Shown: piece by piece, positions 51,937 through 59,142 of the stretch
How the letters are laid out: the number at the start of each line of letters is the position of its first letter
How positions within the stretch are numbered: position 1 is the stretch's first letter
From: an uncultured Clostridia bacterium
Lineage (GTDB): Bacteria; Bacillota; Clostridia; Christensenellales; Pumilibacteraceae
Length of the DNA: 59,142 nt
Direction of reading: 5' to 3'
Assembly: GCA_947178255.1 (NCBI GenBank)
Contig: CAMWXP010000006.1
Coordinates: forward strand, 1-59,142
Translations under genes and position numbers: made by a program
Notes under the pieces: model-generated
Told to the model about the DNA's origin: nothing
The model's input: the letters and a program-made list of their open reading frames with translations, nothing else
The model's database searches: none

Positions 51937-53241
51937 TTATTTGTCATTAAGGCATGCAATGCCGGGAAGAACCTTGCCTTCGAGCAATTCGAGCGAAGCG
52001 CCGCCGCCCGTGCTGATGTGGCTCATCTTATCGGCAAAGCCGAGCTGTTCTACCGCCGCCGCGCTGTCGCCGCCGCCGATAATCGTTGTGCATTTGCCGT
52101 ACACGTCGGCAAGCGCCTGTGCAACCGCGATAGTGCCTTTTGCAAGCGTCGGGTTTTCAAACACGCCCATAGGTCCGTTCCACACGACCGCTTTGGCGTT
52201 TGCTACCTTGCTCGCGTAAAGCGCGCGGGTCTTTTCGCCGATATCCATACCCATCATGTCGGCAGGGATAGCGTTGCTCGGTACCGTCTTAACCTCAATC
52301 GGGCCGTCGATAGGCTCGGGGAAATGCGTGGTTACAACGGTGTCGATGGGCAGTACAAGCTCTTTGCCGAGCTTAGCCGCCTTGTCTATCATATCCTTGC
52401 AGTAGCCGATTTTTTCCTCGTCGAGTAGCGAGGTGCCGACCTCGTAGCCCTTGGCTTTGAGGAAGGTGTAGGACATGCCGCCGCCGATGATGAGCGTGTC
52501 GCACTTGTCCAAAAGGTTGGAAATAACGTTGAGCTTGTCGGCTACCTTTGCGCCGCCGAGTATAGCGACGAACGGGTGCGGCGGGTTGTCTATAGTCGCG
52601 CCCATAACCGACAATTCTTTTTCAATAAGAGTGCCGCAAACGGCGGTCTTGATAATGCCGTATTCTACGATAGCCGCAGTGGACGCGTGCGAGCGGTGCG
52701 CAGTGCCGAACGCGTCGTTTACGTACACTTCCGCGTCAAACGCGAGCGCTTTGCAGAACGCCTCGTCCTTGCCCTCTTCCTCCCAGTGGAAGCGGAGGTT
52801 TTCAAGAAGCACTGCCTCGCCGGGCTTTAACGCCTTGCGCTTGGCTTGGGCGTCGGGGCCGATTACGTCGGTCGCAAACGCCACTTTGCCGTCCAGCAAT
52901 TCGTTAAGCTTTTTGGCAACGGGCGCGAGCGTGAGCTTTTTGGGCTCGTCCTTTTTGGCTTTTTCTATAATAGTCTCGGCGGTGGTTTCGCCCGCTTCGA
53001 CTTTCTTTTTGTCCTTTTTGTTAAGCTTGACTTCGGCGGAGAAGATGGAGTGCGGCTTGCCCATGTGCGAGCAAAGCGTGACCATAGCGCCCTGACCGAG
53101 CAAGTACTTTATGGTGGGCAGCGCGCCCATTATGCGCGTTTCGTCGGTTATTACGCCGTCCTTCATGGGTACGTTAAAATCGCAACGTACAAGCACGCGC
53201 TTGCCTTTTACGTCAACGTCCCGAACAGTCTTTTTATTCAT
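51937..53241 (-). CDS. pgk: Phosphoglycerate kinase with N-domain insertion
   Basis: Glycolytic ATP-forming enzyme. The 434-aa protein has the family motifs [35 protein letters not shown] and [13 protein letters not shown]. Relative to the usual 395-aa enzyme it has a Lys/Glu-rich insertion of about 35 residues (66-100), directly after CSHMGKPHS, where most enzymes read SHLGRPKG. Shine-Dalgarno AAGGAGAT. Alone in its transcript. Confidence 0.95.
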   Translation of the reverse strand: MNKKTVRDVDVKGKRVLVRCDFNVPMKDGVITDETRIMGALPTIKYLLGQGAMVTLCSHMGKPHSIFSAEVKLNKKDKKKVEAGETTAETIIEKAKKDEPKKLTLAPVAKKLNELLDGKVAFATDVIGPDAQAKRKALKPGEAVLLENLRFHWEEEGKDEAFCKALAFDAEVYVNDAFGTAHRSHASTAAIVEYGIIKTAVCGTLIEKELSVMGATIDNPPHPFVAILGGAKVADKLNVISNLLDKCDTLIIGGGMSYTFLKAKGYEVGTSLLDEEKIGYCKDMIDKAAKLGKELVLPIDTVVTTHFPEPIDGPIEVKTVPSNAIPADMMGMDIGEKTRALYASKVANAKAVVWNGPMGVFENPTLAKGTIAVAQALADVYGKCTTIIGGGDSAAAVEQLGFADKMSHISTGGGASLELLEGKVLPGIACLNDK

Positions 53242-53280
53242 GGTTATGTTATCTCCTTATTGGGATTATTTGCAATATTT

Positions 53281-53331
53281 TACCTTCCCCGTGGGGGAAG
53301 GTGGCTGCCGCAAGGCAGACGGATGAGGGGC
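53281..53331. repeat. R3 half element
   Basis: CCTTCCCC...GGGGAAGG palindrome and right end CGGATGAGGGG. It lies in the 111-bp gap between the TIM-barrel gene and pgk; otherwise nothing is seen there. Confidence 0.7.
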
Positions 53332-53352
53332 GACCTTAGTCCCTATTTATAA

Positions 53353-54144
53353 CTACTGCACCGTACTTCTGTACTGCGCAATAAGGTATTCGAACGCGTC
53401 GCGCACCTGCAAAAAGTCGGTGTACGTATCACTGCTTGCGGCGAGCAAAACCGGCGCGGTTATCTTGCGCCTGTCGAGGTCGGCAAACAGCTTGTCAAAC
53501 CGATACTTACCCTTTCCCGGCAAGCACCACTCCGACTTGTTAAAGTCCTGCACGTCTATAAGGCTTACGCGCTGCGGCGGGCACGAGTCCAAAAACTCGC
53601 GTATGTCATACCCCGCGTTTTCGGCTTGGCGCAGGCTGAACGACGCGAAAAGCCTCGGACAGCGCTCCATTATCTTTTTGAAAAACTCGGGCGTTGCCGC
53701 GTACGACCAACGCATATTTTTAAGCGACAGACTGACGCCGTAGGTAGCCGCAATATCGGACAGCTGGCTGAACCGCTGCGCCAAACGCTGATAGTCGAAC
53801 TCCTTGGTGTCGGTCAGGTTGATCGGACCGCGGAATGTGTAGAACTTGGCGCCGAACGCAAAGCACGCATAACACACCTTGCGGAAAATAAGTTCCGCGT
53901 CGGCGCGCACGCGCAGGTTGGGCGAAAACAACTGCGGCTCGAACTGCGTGGACAACGGCGAAACCGCCGCCACCTCTACTCCCATCCTCAGCTGAGCGAG
54001 CTTATCCACATACGCTTTTTCGTAGTCGGAAAAGGTATGCAGGCACATCTCGGTCGTGTCGACGCGCATCTTGCGCATTAAGTCAAAAACATTCTCAGCC
54101 GGTGCGGTATTGAAAAATGTTGATGTGGATAAACCAATCTTCAT
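53353..54144 (-). CDS. Xylose isomerase-like TIM-barrel protein (263 aa), near-leaderless
   Basis: Sugar-phosphate isomerase/AP-endonuclease superfamily (PF01261-like). The N-terminus MKIGLSTSTFFN and strands such as AKFYTFRGP, VSLSLKNM, and the terminal VSLIDVQDF followed by VLLAAS fit the barrel. Substrate unknown. The start has no Shine-Dalgarno: -10 TATAAT ends 8 nt before the ATG. Confidence 0.75.
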   Translation of the reverse strand: MKIGLSTSTFFNTAPAENVFDLMRKMRVDTTEMCLHTFSDYEKAYVDKLAQLRMGVEVAAVSPLSTQFEPQLFSPNLRVRADAELIFRKVCYACFAFGAKFYTFRGPINLTDTKEFDYQRLAQRFSQLSDIAATYGVSLSLKNMRWSYAATPEFFKKIMERCPRLFASFSLRQAENAGYDIREFLDSCPPQRVSLIDVQDFNKSEWCLPGKGKYRFDKLFADLDRRKITAPVLLAASSDTYTDFLQVRDAFEYLIAQYRSTVQ

Positions 54145-54152
54145 ATGGTCTA

Positions 54153-54181
54153 ATTATACCATATATGGTAAAAAAAGGCAA
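54153..54181 (-). promoter_or_regulatory. Promoter of the TIM-barrel gene, near-leaderless
   Basis: -35 TTGCCT (54176-54181), 17 bp, -10 TATAAT (54153-54158). ATG at 54144, so the leader is about 2 nt. The palindrome ACCATATATGGT overlaps the spacer. Confidence 0.7.
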
Positions 54182-54194
54182 GCGTTTGATATGC

Positions 54195-54345
54195 CCTACT
54201 TCTTTTGAAAAAGAAGTAGGCAAGAAAACTTTAAACGAATGTATTTTCACTGATTATTGCTAACTATTCTTTTGTCATTCCGAGCATAGCGAGGAATCTC
54301 AACCTTATTTTCATTCTGCATTCTTAATTCTTAATTCTGCATTAA
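54195..54345. repeat. R2 hairpin, R4 half element and R1 units
   Basis: R2 palindrome and tail at 54195-54235, R4 fragment TCATTCCGAGCATAGCGAGG...CTCAACCTTA at about 54273-54307, then AT-rich R1 units running into the 3' end of the next gene at 54331. The last codons there (KLMQN) are read through R1 sequence. Confidence 0.6.
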
Positions 54346-55500
54346 CTTAAATTCCATAATCACGGGGTTGTGGTCGCTGAAAGCATAGTCGGTATCGATA
54401 GTATTTTCGCGCACTACGGTAATATTATCGGACACGATAAACCCGTCCACGACCGTGCTGTAATTAATGCCTTTTGTATACGGCATTTCGGCACCGCGGC
54501 ATGTAGCAACCTCGGCGCTTGCGGCAATGGAAAATCCTTTTGCCAACTCGGCATTGTGCAGTACCGAATTCTTTACCCAGTCTGGCGTTTTTTGGTCGCT
54601 TGGGAAATGCTGCAACGCCACCTCGTCGCCGTCGAATTGATCGGCTATTAAGCAGTGGTTAAAGTCCCCGCCCGCTACTACGTAATTGCCTTTTGCATAT
54701 TCCTCGGCGAGCACGCCGTTTAACATCTTTAACTGCGCGGCGCGAATGGTGCCGCCCTCGTCGTATGCCGACATATGCAGGTTGATAAGCACCAACTGTT
54801 TTTCGCTCCCATCGATAGGCAAATAATGCACGGCAAAGCAACGGTCGAGGTCGAACAGCTTATCAATAAGCGAAGTAGTCACAGGGAACGACCGCCGCAC
54901 AGCGCTGTCGATTTTGTAATTAGACAGCGTAAGTATGCCCGCGTTTATCGTGCCGATAGGATCGTTAAACGGATACTGCAAGTATGCCGTGTGAAAGTTT
55001 TCGGCGTACGTCGAGCAATGCGACGGCAACGCGCCCTGCATTGCCTTAATCATGTTTATGTCGTAACTGCGGTCGGCGCGCTCGTCCACCTCTTGCAAAA
55101 AGCAGAAGTCGGCGTTGTTATCTTTAAGCACTTGCGCTTGTCCGTCCACGTTCTTTTGCACGTCCTTTTTGTTCAAACCCTTGGCGTATGTACCCGTTAT
55201 TTCCCTGCCGTCGTTCATTACGCCCGTATCCATAAAGAACGAATATTCGGGCGAATACGCGCCGAACCCGACGTTGTACGACAACACTGTGTACGAAGTA
55301 TCGAGCTGCACTTGTTGAGCGCTACTCCCCGTAACCGACAACTTGTAGTTATCCTCTATGCGGTAGTACTGCGCTATTACGTAAATAACGTACCCGCCGA
55401 TAAGCAGTATCATCACCGCGATAAGCGACAGTATGGCGATTGCAAACATTTTCATCAACCATACTTTTTTCGAATTAAATGTAAAATCTATATTACTCAT
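54331..55500 (-). CDS. Membrane-anchored endonuclease/exonuclease/phosphatase family protein (389 aa)
   Basis: One N-terminal membrane helix (about 18-40) and an extracytoplasmic EEP domain: VLSYNVGFG, FCFLQEVDERADRS (metal Glu), INLHMSAYD, GGDFNH, and C-terminal SDHNPVIME (catalytic Asp-His). All catalytic motifs are present. Substrate (phosphodiester, sphingolipid or inositol phosphate) cannot be told. Start set at the ATG at 55500 because the longer frame begins inside the promoter. No Shine-Dalgarno. Confidence 0.82.
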   Translation of the reverse strand: MSNIDFTFNSKKVWLMKMFAIAILSLIAVMILLIGGYVIYVIAQYYRIEDNYKLSVTGSSAQQVQLDTSYTVLSYNVGFGAYSPEYSFFMDTGVMNDGREITGTYAKGLNKKDVQKNVDGQAQVLKDNNADFCFLQEVDERADRSYDINMIKAMQGALPSHCSTYAENFHTAYLQYPFNDPIGTINAGILTLSNYKIDSAVRRSFPVTTSLIDKLFDLDRCFAVHYLPIDGSEKQLVLINLHMSAYDEGGTIRAAQLKMLNGVLAEEYAKGNYVVAGGDFNHCLIADQFDGDEVALQHFPSDQKTPDWVKNSVLHNAELAKGFSIAASAEVATCRGAEMPYTKGINYSTVVDGFIVSDNITVVRENTIDTDYAFSDHNPVIMEFKLMQN

Positions 55501-55509
55501 AACACAATC

Positions 55510-55538
55510 ATTGTACAACAATACAAGATAAATTTCAA
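55510..55538 (-). promoter_or_regulatory. Promoter of the EEP-family gene, near-leaderless
   Basis: -35 TTGAAA (55533-55538), 17 bp, -10 TACAAT (55510-55515); 9 nt to the ATG. Confidence 0.7.
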
Positions 55539-55563
55539 TACCCGAGCGAAAAAATTCTACAAT

Positions 55564-55595
55564 AAAACGGCGTATTTTGCTTTGTACGCCGTTTT
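55564..55595 (-). terminator. Terminator of the DUF3795 gene
   Basis: AAAACGGCGTA/TACGCCGTTTT stem with a 10-nt loop, T-rich downstream on the minus strand, 70 bp past the stop at 55665. Confidence 0.75.
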
Positions 55596-55664
55596 ATATC
55601 TTAACCGTGTTTTTATACACCCCTACTCACTACACGCGTATACGCGCCCGTCATGAACGCAATA

Positions 55665-56000
55665 TTACTTGTTTTTAAGATTGTTAATCGCGTCGGCGTT
55701 GTTGGATATTACCATGCCGACGGTTTGGCATTTTTCCATTTCCGCGCAAGCGCCGCAAGTTTCGTGCTTTTTGCCGAGCGCGCATTGTCTTATCGGACAC
55801 AAGCTGTCGCAAAACGGCGTTTTAACTCCGTCCAAGCGGCAGCCCTCGCAGTTTATCATTTCGGGCGTGATTTCCACTCCATTCATTTCCGACCACAGCT
55901 TTGCCGTCTTTTCGCGCAAAGCATTATCGTTGTTGAGCGTTGCAATACGTGCGTCGCACGCTTCGCAATCCAATCCGCAGTATGCTATAAGTTTTTTCAT
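55665..56000 (-). CDS. DUF3795 zinc-binding protein (111 aa)
   Basis: Starts MKKLIAYCGLDCEACDARIAT, then NCEGCRLDG, CPIRQCALGK and TCGACAEMEKC: the Cys pattern of DUF3795. Function unknown in the family. The frame extends to 56039, but the ATG at 56000 has AGGAG upstream and matches the family N-terminus. Confidence 0.88.
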   Translation of the reverse strand: MKKLIAYCGLDCEACDARIATLNNDNALREKTAKLWSEMNGVEITPEMINCEGCRLDGVKTPFCDSLCPIRQCALGKKHETCGACAEMEKCQTVGMVISNNADAINNLKNK

Positions 56001-56027
56001 ATGTATTGTTCTCCTCTTATTTTTAAG

Positions 56028-56056
56028 ATTGTACCACAATATAAAGCGCTTTTCAA
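56028..56056 (-). promoter_or_regulatory. Promoter of the DUF3795 gene
   Basis: -35 TTGAAA (56051-56056), 17 bp, -10 TACAAT (56028-56033), with a normal leader of about 22 nt and Shine-Dalgarno. Confidence 0.7.
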
Positions 56057-56075
56057 GAGGTAATTACAATTAGAG

Positions 56076-56104
56076 TTGATTTTTACCAAAAACTGTGATA
56101 TAGT
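56076..56104 (+). promoter_or_regulatory. Possible promoter of the MATE-type transporter gene
   Basis: -35 TTGATT (56076-56081), 17 bp, -10 TATAGT (56099-56104). A second TATAAT at 56130-56135 lacks a good -35. Confidence 0.5.
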
Positions 56105-56161
56105 CAAGCCGTACAAGATAGATTTCAAATATAATAATTAATATTGTACAAAGGAAGAACA

Positions 56162-57487
56162 ATGAAAGACAAGTTAGCACAACTGAAAAAGTTTAATTGG
56201 CGATTGTTTGCCGCATTATGCGCTTTGGCGCTTATTCCGGCGATTTACCAAACAGTCAAAACATTTATTATTTCGGCAAACAATCAAAGCGCCGTATTTA
56301 ACATTATCGGTCAGATGGAATGGTTTGACCTAATCAACGAAACGTTGCAAGCGTTTTTAATCATCCCATTGTATTCCATACTTAATAAAATTTTTAAAAA
56401 TGACAAAGAGAATTTTGCTAATCACACCTTTAAAACAGGATTACTGACTTTTATTATTTATACATTGTTTTCGGTGGGCGTGCTTATTTACGGCGTTGTT
56501 CTAATAAAAGCAATGAATCCCAAAGAAATCGACGTAGGCGCCGTAAACGCATACTTGCAACTTGAAACGGTTGCGTTTATGATTGGCATAATCGTAAGCT
56601 TTGTTAACGTTGTGTTTGTCGTAATCGGAAAAGACAAAAACGTCTACATATTTTTGGCAATAAATACCGTACTTTCCGTAATTGCCGATTTTGCGCTTAT
56701 ACCGAACTTCGGCGTGTGCGGCATTGCAATATCCAATATAATCGTAAACACCGTCCTTGCAATATCCTGCTTTGTATTGCTTTATATTCAAAAGCACATT
56801 CAGTTTTGTTGGTTTCATAAAAACGATTTGCCGATACTTAAAGAATGGTGCAAGGTCGGCGTTTTTTCGGGCGTACAACAATTTATCGATAATCTTATTT
56901 ATGCCGTCATGATATGTAAAATGGTCAATATGGTTGCCGAGCAAGGCAATTACTGGATTGCAAACAACTTTATTTGGGGTTGGCTGCTTATTCCTATATC
57001 TGCCCTATCAGAAGTTATACGGCGCGATTGCAAAGACGGATATGCACAGTTAAGCCAATTTAACTATTATTTTATTGCCGCCGCGGTTATTGCAATTTGG
57101 GCAATCACAATTCCATTGTGGACGCCGTTCTATCGATACGCCGAAAACTTACAGAACGCAAACGAAATATTTGCTATCACAATTAAGCTTGCGCCGTTCT
57201 ATATCGCATACGCGGGTTGTGCAATAATCGACAACATATTTGTAGGTCTCGGTAAAACAATATACAACGCTATAAATTCGCTGATAATAAATTTGTTTTA
57301 TTACGGAATTTTCTATATTTTATATATTACAAACGCCATAACCTTCGATATGAATACTATTATTCTCATGTTCGGATTTGGCATGGTCGTGCACTTAGCT
57401 GTATCACTGATTGAAGAAAAATTATTCTTACGTAGATTTGAAATAAAAAAGCAGTTAGCTGATAATGCCAATAAATCAACCGAATAA
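56162..57487 (+). CDS. MATE family transporter (441 aa)
   Basis: Multi-pass membrane protein, about 12 helices, of the MATE (Na+-driven multidrug/metabolite efflux) type. NVVFVVIGKDKNVYIFLAINTVLSVIADFALIP and GVCGIAISNIIVNTVLAISC match the central MATE segment, and GVFSGVQQFIDNLIYAVMI the start of the second half. Substrate unknown. Start at 56162 with AAAGGAAG upstream. The gene is visibly AT-richer than its neighbours and lies on the opposite strand, which suggests acquisition by transfer together with the next gene. Confidence 0.82.
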   Translation: MKDKLAQLKKFNWRLFAALCALALIPAIYQTVKTFIISANNQSAVFNIIGQMEWFDLINETLQAFLIIPLYSILNKIFKNDKENFANHTFKTGLLTFIIYTLFSVGVLIYGVVLIKAMNPKEIDVGAVNAYLQLETVAFMIGIIVSFVNVVFVVIGKDKNVYIFLAINTVLSVIADFALIPNFGVCGIAISNIIVNTVLAISCFVLLYIQKHIQFCWFHKNDLPILKEWCKVGVFSGVQQFIDNLIYAVMICKMVNMVAEQGNYWIANNFIWGWLLIPISALSEVIRRDCKDGYAQLSQFNYYFIAAAVIAIWAITIPLWTPFYRYAENLQNANEIFAITIKLAPFYIAYAGCAIIDNIFVGLGKTIYNAINSLIINLFYYGIFYILYITNAITFDMNTIILMFGFGMVVHLAVSLIEEKLFLRRFEIKKQLADNANKSTE

Positions 57488-57505
57488 AAGACAGCAAAAT
57501 ACGGC

Positions 57506-57534
57506 TTGCAAATACGCTGAAATTGTATTATAAT
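57506..57534 (+). promoter_or_regulatory. Promoter of the DUF3592 gene, near-leaderless
   Basis: -35 TTGCAA (57506-57511), 17 bp, -10 TATAAT (57529-57534); 9 nt to the ATG at 57544. Confidence 0.75.
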
Positions 57535-57543
57535 ATTTGCGAC

Positions 57544-58284
57544 ATGAGCAAGAAAAAGAAACGTATCCCAACGGAGAAAGAAACACTCCTTCATGAAGAA
57601 GCTGTGCGCAAAAAGCAAGAAAAAGCCGAGGCGAAACGCTTAAAGCGCATAAAGGAAGCTTGGTGGCTTATCGGCGTTGCGTGCATTATGGTTGCCGTTA
57701 CTCTGGGCTTTACCGTGTGGACAGTCGCACGGATGTACGACTACGAAACAAACTATGTAACATTAGACGGCACCGTAAGCAGTTATAACGTAAATCACGG
57801 TCCTATAAGCTCAAGCAGTAGCAGAAATACGTACAGTCTTGTTATCACTTACGTCTTTAACGACCAAGAGTATAAGTTTTCTGACTCGGCTGCTTACCAC
57901 AAGCGCCCGACAGATATGATTGGTACGACGACTGAAATCTACGTCAATCCTAAAAATCCCCAAAATGCAAAAAAGGTAACGACGGCAGACGACCCATCGA
58001 TTGCAAGCGCAATAATCTTCCCGTTCGCCGCAATCGTTTTTACGCTCGGTATGCTTCTTCTGTTACAGGAAAAGGGCGGCTCCTTAATTAGACGTTTATT
58101 GCTAATTTGGCTACCCATCTTTTCATTGTGCGTAACAAACGTTCTACTATTTTGGATAGGATTGCCGCACGACGGATTTAGCGCAGTGTTTGCGCGTATA
58201 GAAGGTTCAATCGGCTACGCCGTCGTCGGTGGCGTTGCACTCCTTGCGGCTTTGATTGACGTGATTGTGAGTAATAGGAAGTAA
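57544..58284 (+). CDS. DUF3592-type membrane protein (246 aa)
   Basis: A Lys-rich cytoplasmic N-terminus and a membrane helix (about 36-58) are followed by an extracytoplasmic beta domain (VTLDGTVSSYNVNHG, YSLVITYVFNDQEYKFS, TEIYVNPKNPQNA), which is the DUF3592 pattern. Three C-terminal helices follow. Function unknown. No Shine-Dalgarno; start chosen at 57544 since the upstream frame lies in the promoter. Confidence 0.78.
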   Translation: MSKKKKRIPTEKETLLHEEAVRKKQEKAEAKRLKRIKEAWWLIGVACIMVAVTLGFTVWTVARMYDYETNYVTLDGTVSSYNVNHGPISSSSSRNTYSLVITYVFNDQEYKFSDSAAYHKRPTDMIGTTTEIYVNPKNPQNAKKVTTADDPSIASAIIFPFAAIVFTLGMLLLLQEKGGSLIRRLLLIWLPIFSLCVTNVLLFWIGLPHDGFSAVFARIEGSIGYAVVGGVALLAALIDVIVSNRK

Positions 58285-58308
58285 ATTGCCAATAGTAATA
58301 TAATATAT

Positions 58309-58430
58309 TGCCCTCATCCGAGCGCTTCGCGCCCACCTTCCCCCAAGGGAAGGTAAACATGTGGTTAAGCTTTTATGCATGAAGACCTTCCCCTCGGGGA
58401 AGGTGTCACCGCAGGTGACGGATGAGGGCA
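58309..58430. repeat. Complete R3 MITE-like element (122 bp)
   Basis: Terminal inverted repeats TGCCCTCATCCG and CGGATGAGGGCA at the exact ends. Inside are paired CCTTCCCC...GGGGAAGG palindromes and a CACCGCAGGTG hairpin near the right end. No coding capacity. Best-preserved copy in the window and the reference for the family. Confidence 0.8.
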
Positions 58431-58438
58431 AATTAATT

Positions 58439-58798
58439 CTAATCAATAATCAATCCGAATTTATAAAGCACGTCATTACATACAGCTTCAAAATTATTAT
58501 TGATATCGGCATTAGAATATCTCAACACCGTTAATCCAAGATTATTCAAATATTCATCACGAACAATGTCGTTGGCGACACCACTATTTTCATAGTGCTG
58601 CGACCCGTCAAGCTCTATAACCGTCTTTGTTTTGTCGCAATAAAAATCCACGATATAATTGCCTATTACGTATTGACGTTTGACCGTATACGGCAAGGTT
58701 TTGAGAAAATTATACCACAACTTGCGTTCTTGCTCGGTCATATTTTTACGTAATGATTGGGCATTTTGTTTTAACGTGGGATTGCTTGTGTACTTCAT
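58439..58798 (-). CDS. DUF559 (Vsr-like) endonuclease-domain protein (119 aa), leaderless
   Basis: MTES_1575/DUF559 family with a restriction-endonuclease-like fold: LRKNMTEQERKLWYNFL, YVIGNYIVDFYCDKTKTVIELDGSQHYE (catalytic D...E.D..QH), RDEYLNNLGLTVLRYSN. Catalytic residues are intact. Biological target unknown. No Shine-Dalgarno; the -10 box ends 6 nt before the ATG. Confidence 0.88.
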   Translation of the reverse strand: MKYTSNPTLKQNAQSLRKNMTEQERKLWYNFLKTLPYTVKRQYVIGNYIVDFYCDKTKTVIELDGSQHYENSGVANDIVRDEYLNNLGLTVLRYSNADINNNFEAVCNDVLYKFGLIID

Positions 58799-58804
58799 AA
58801 AACA

Positions 58805-58833
58805 AGTATAACATTGTATGTGTTATAAGTAAA
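58805..58833 (-). promoter_or_regulatory. Promoter of the DUF559 gene, leaderless
   Basis: -35 TTTACT (58828-58833), 17 bp, -10 TATACT (58805-58810). The predicted first base is the A of ATG at 58798. Confidence 0.7.
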
Positions 58834-58846
58834 GTGTTTTTATAAT

Positions 58847-58890
58847 TGCCCTCATCCGCCCTTCGGGCACCTTCCCCCAAGGGAAGGTAG
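58847..58890. repeat. R3 half element
   Basis: TGCCCTCATCCG end followed by a CGCCCTTCGGGC-type hairpin and CCTTCCCCCAAGGGAAGG; the right half is absent. Confidence 0.7.
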
Positions 58891-58909
58891 TCAGTGGTTA
58901 AAGCAAAAG

Positions 58910-58941
58910 AAAAAAGACACCTCGTATGAGATGTCTCTTTT
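58910..58941 (-). terminator. Terminator after 5S rRNA
   Basis: AGACATCTC/GAGGTGTCT stem with short loop and a T-tract on the minus strand, 8 bp past the 5S 3' end. Confidence 0.88.
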
Positions 58942-58948
58942 AATGAAA

Positions 58949-59064
58949 TGCGGCAGCTACCTACTCTCCCGGTCCGTCACCAGACAGGTACTATCGGCTC
59001 CATAGGGCTTAACTTCTGTGTTCGGAATGTGAACAGGTGTGACCCCTACGATATGACCACCGCA
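58949..59064 (-). rRNA. rrf: 5S ribosomal RNA
   Basis: About 116 nt. Complementary ends TGCGG/CCGCA and the conserved loop CACCTGTTCACATTCCGAACAC-type core with GAAGTTAAGC are present. Upstream lies tRNA-Asn, downstream a terminator, so this is probably the end of an rRNA/tRNA transcript that starts outside the window. Confidence 0.95.
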
Positions 59065-59065
59065 A

Positions 59066-59141
<76 letters not shown>

Positions 59142-59142
59142 T

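Overview
The window looks like a chromosomal segment of an uncultured gut-type Bacillota, class Clostridia, possibly near Christensenellales. This is inferred from gene families only: a nine-subunit V-type (Na+-type) ATPase operon, a ywlC-ywlE-ywlF-like tsaC/phosphatase/rpiB block, an alpha2-type glycyl-tRNA synthetase, lipoproteins with Listeria-Bacteroides (InlB B) repeats, sigma-70 promoters with 17-bp spacers, and many short intergenic repeats. Base composition is mid-range, with an AT-richer patch at about 56.1-58.3 kb. Nearly all genes lie on the minus strand, so transcription runs right to left.

Layout. 1-2.7 kb: glyS (3' end outside the window) and a cardiolipin synthase. 2.8-13.2 kb: four paralogous lipoprotein genes, each with its own TTGACA-17-TATAAT-like promoter and terminator. 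13.6-16.9 kb: gpsA, a membrane protein of unknown function and a small lipoprotein. 16.9-29.1 kb: tsaC, low-molecular-weight phosphatase, rpiB, then ntpG-I-K-E-C-F-A-B-D. In this operon ntpA is broken by an exact 1346-bp tandem duplication, and a short repeat element separates ntpB from ntpD. 29.1-29.9 kb: a plus-strand membrane protein. 29.9-51.1 kb: a ten-gene minus-strand cluster, apparently one operon, with a perfect consensus promoter at its head and a strong hairpin at its end. 51.5-58.8 kb: pgk and assorted small genes. 58.9-59.14 kb: 5S rRNA and tRNA-Asn, minus strand.

The ten-gene cluster is the candidate undescribed system. In transcription order it encodes an Hsp70/actin-fold ATPase, a SNF2-type helicase with a cysteine-rich tail, a zinc-ribbon protein, a five-TM protein with large Ig-like (MBG-like) repeats, a zinc-ribbon/Sel1 protein, a long coiled-coil protein, an HExxH metallopeptidase-like protein, a giant DUF4011-like SF1 helicase, a coiled-coil protein with ESCRT-III-like layout, and a Vps4/katanin-clade AAA ATPase with a helical MIT-like N-terminus. 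The last two recall the adjacent ESCRT-III/Vps4 pairs of archaea. I infer a multi-component nucleic-acid and membrane-remodelling machine, possibly stress or phage defence; nothing in the sequence proves this.

Two other genome-level signals stand out. At least six genes have a good promoter whose -10 box ends only 6-9 nt before the start codon with no Shine-Dalgarno, which implies leaderless or near-leaderless mRNAs. Four families of short dispersed repeats fill most intergenic gaps, and one has been read into a protein C-terminus.
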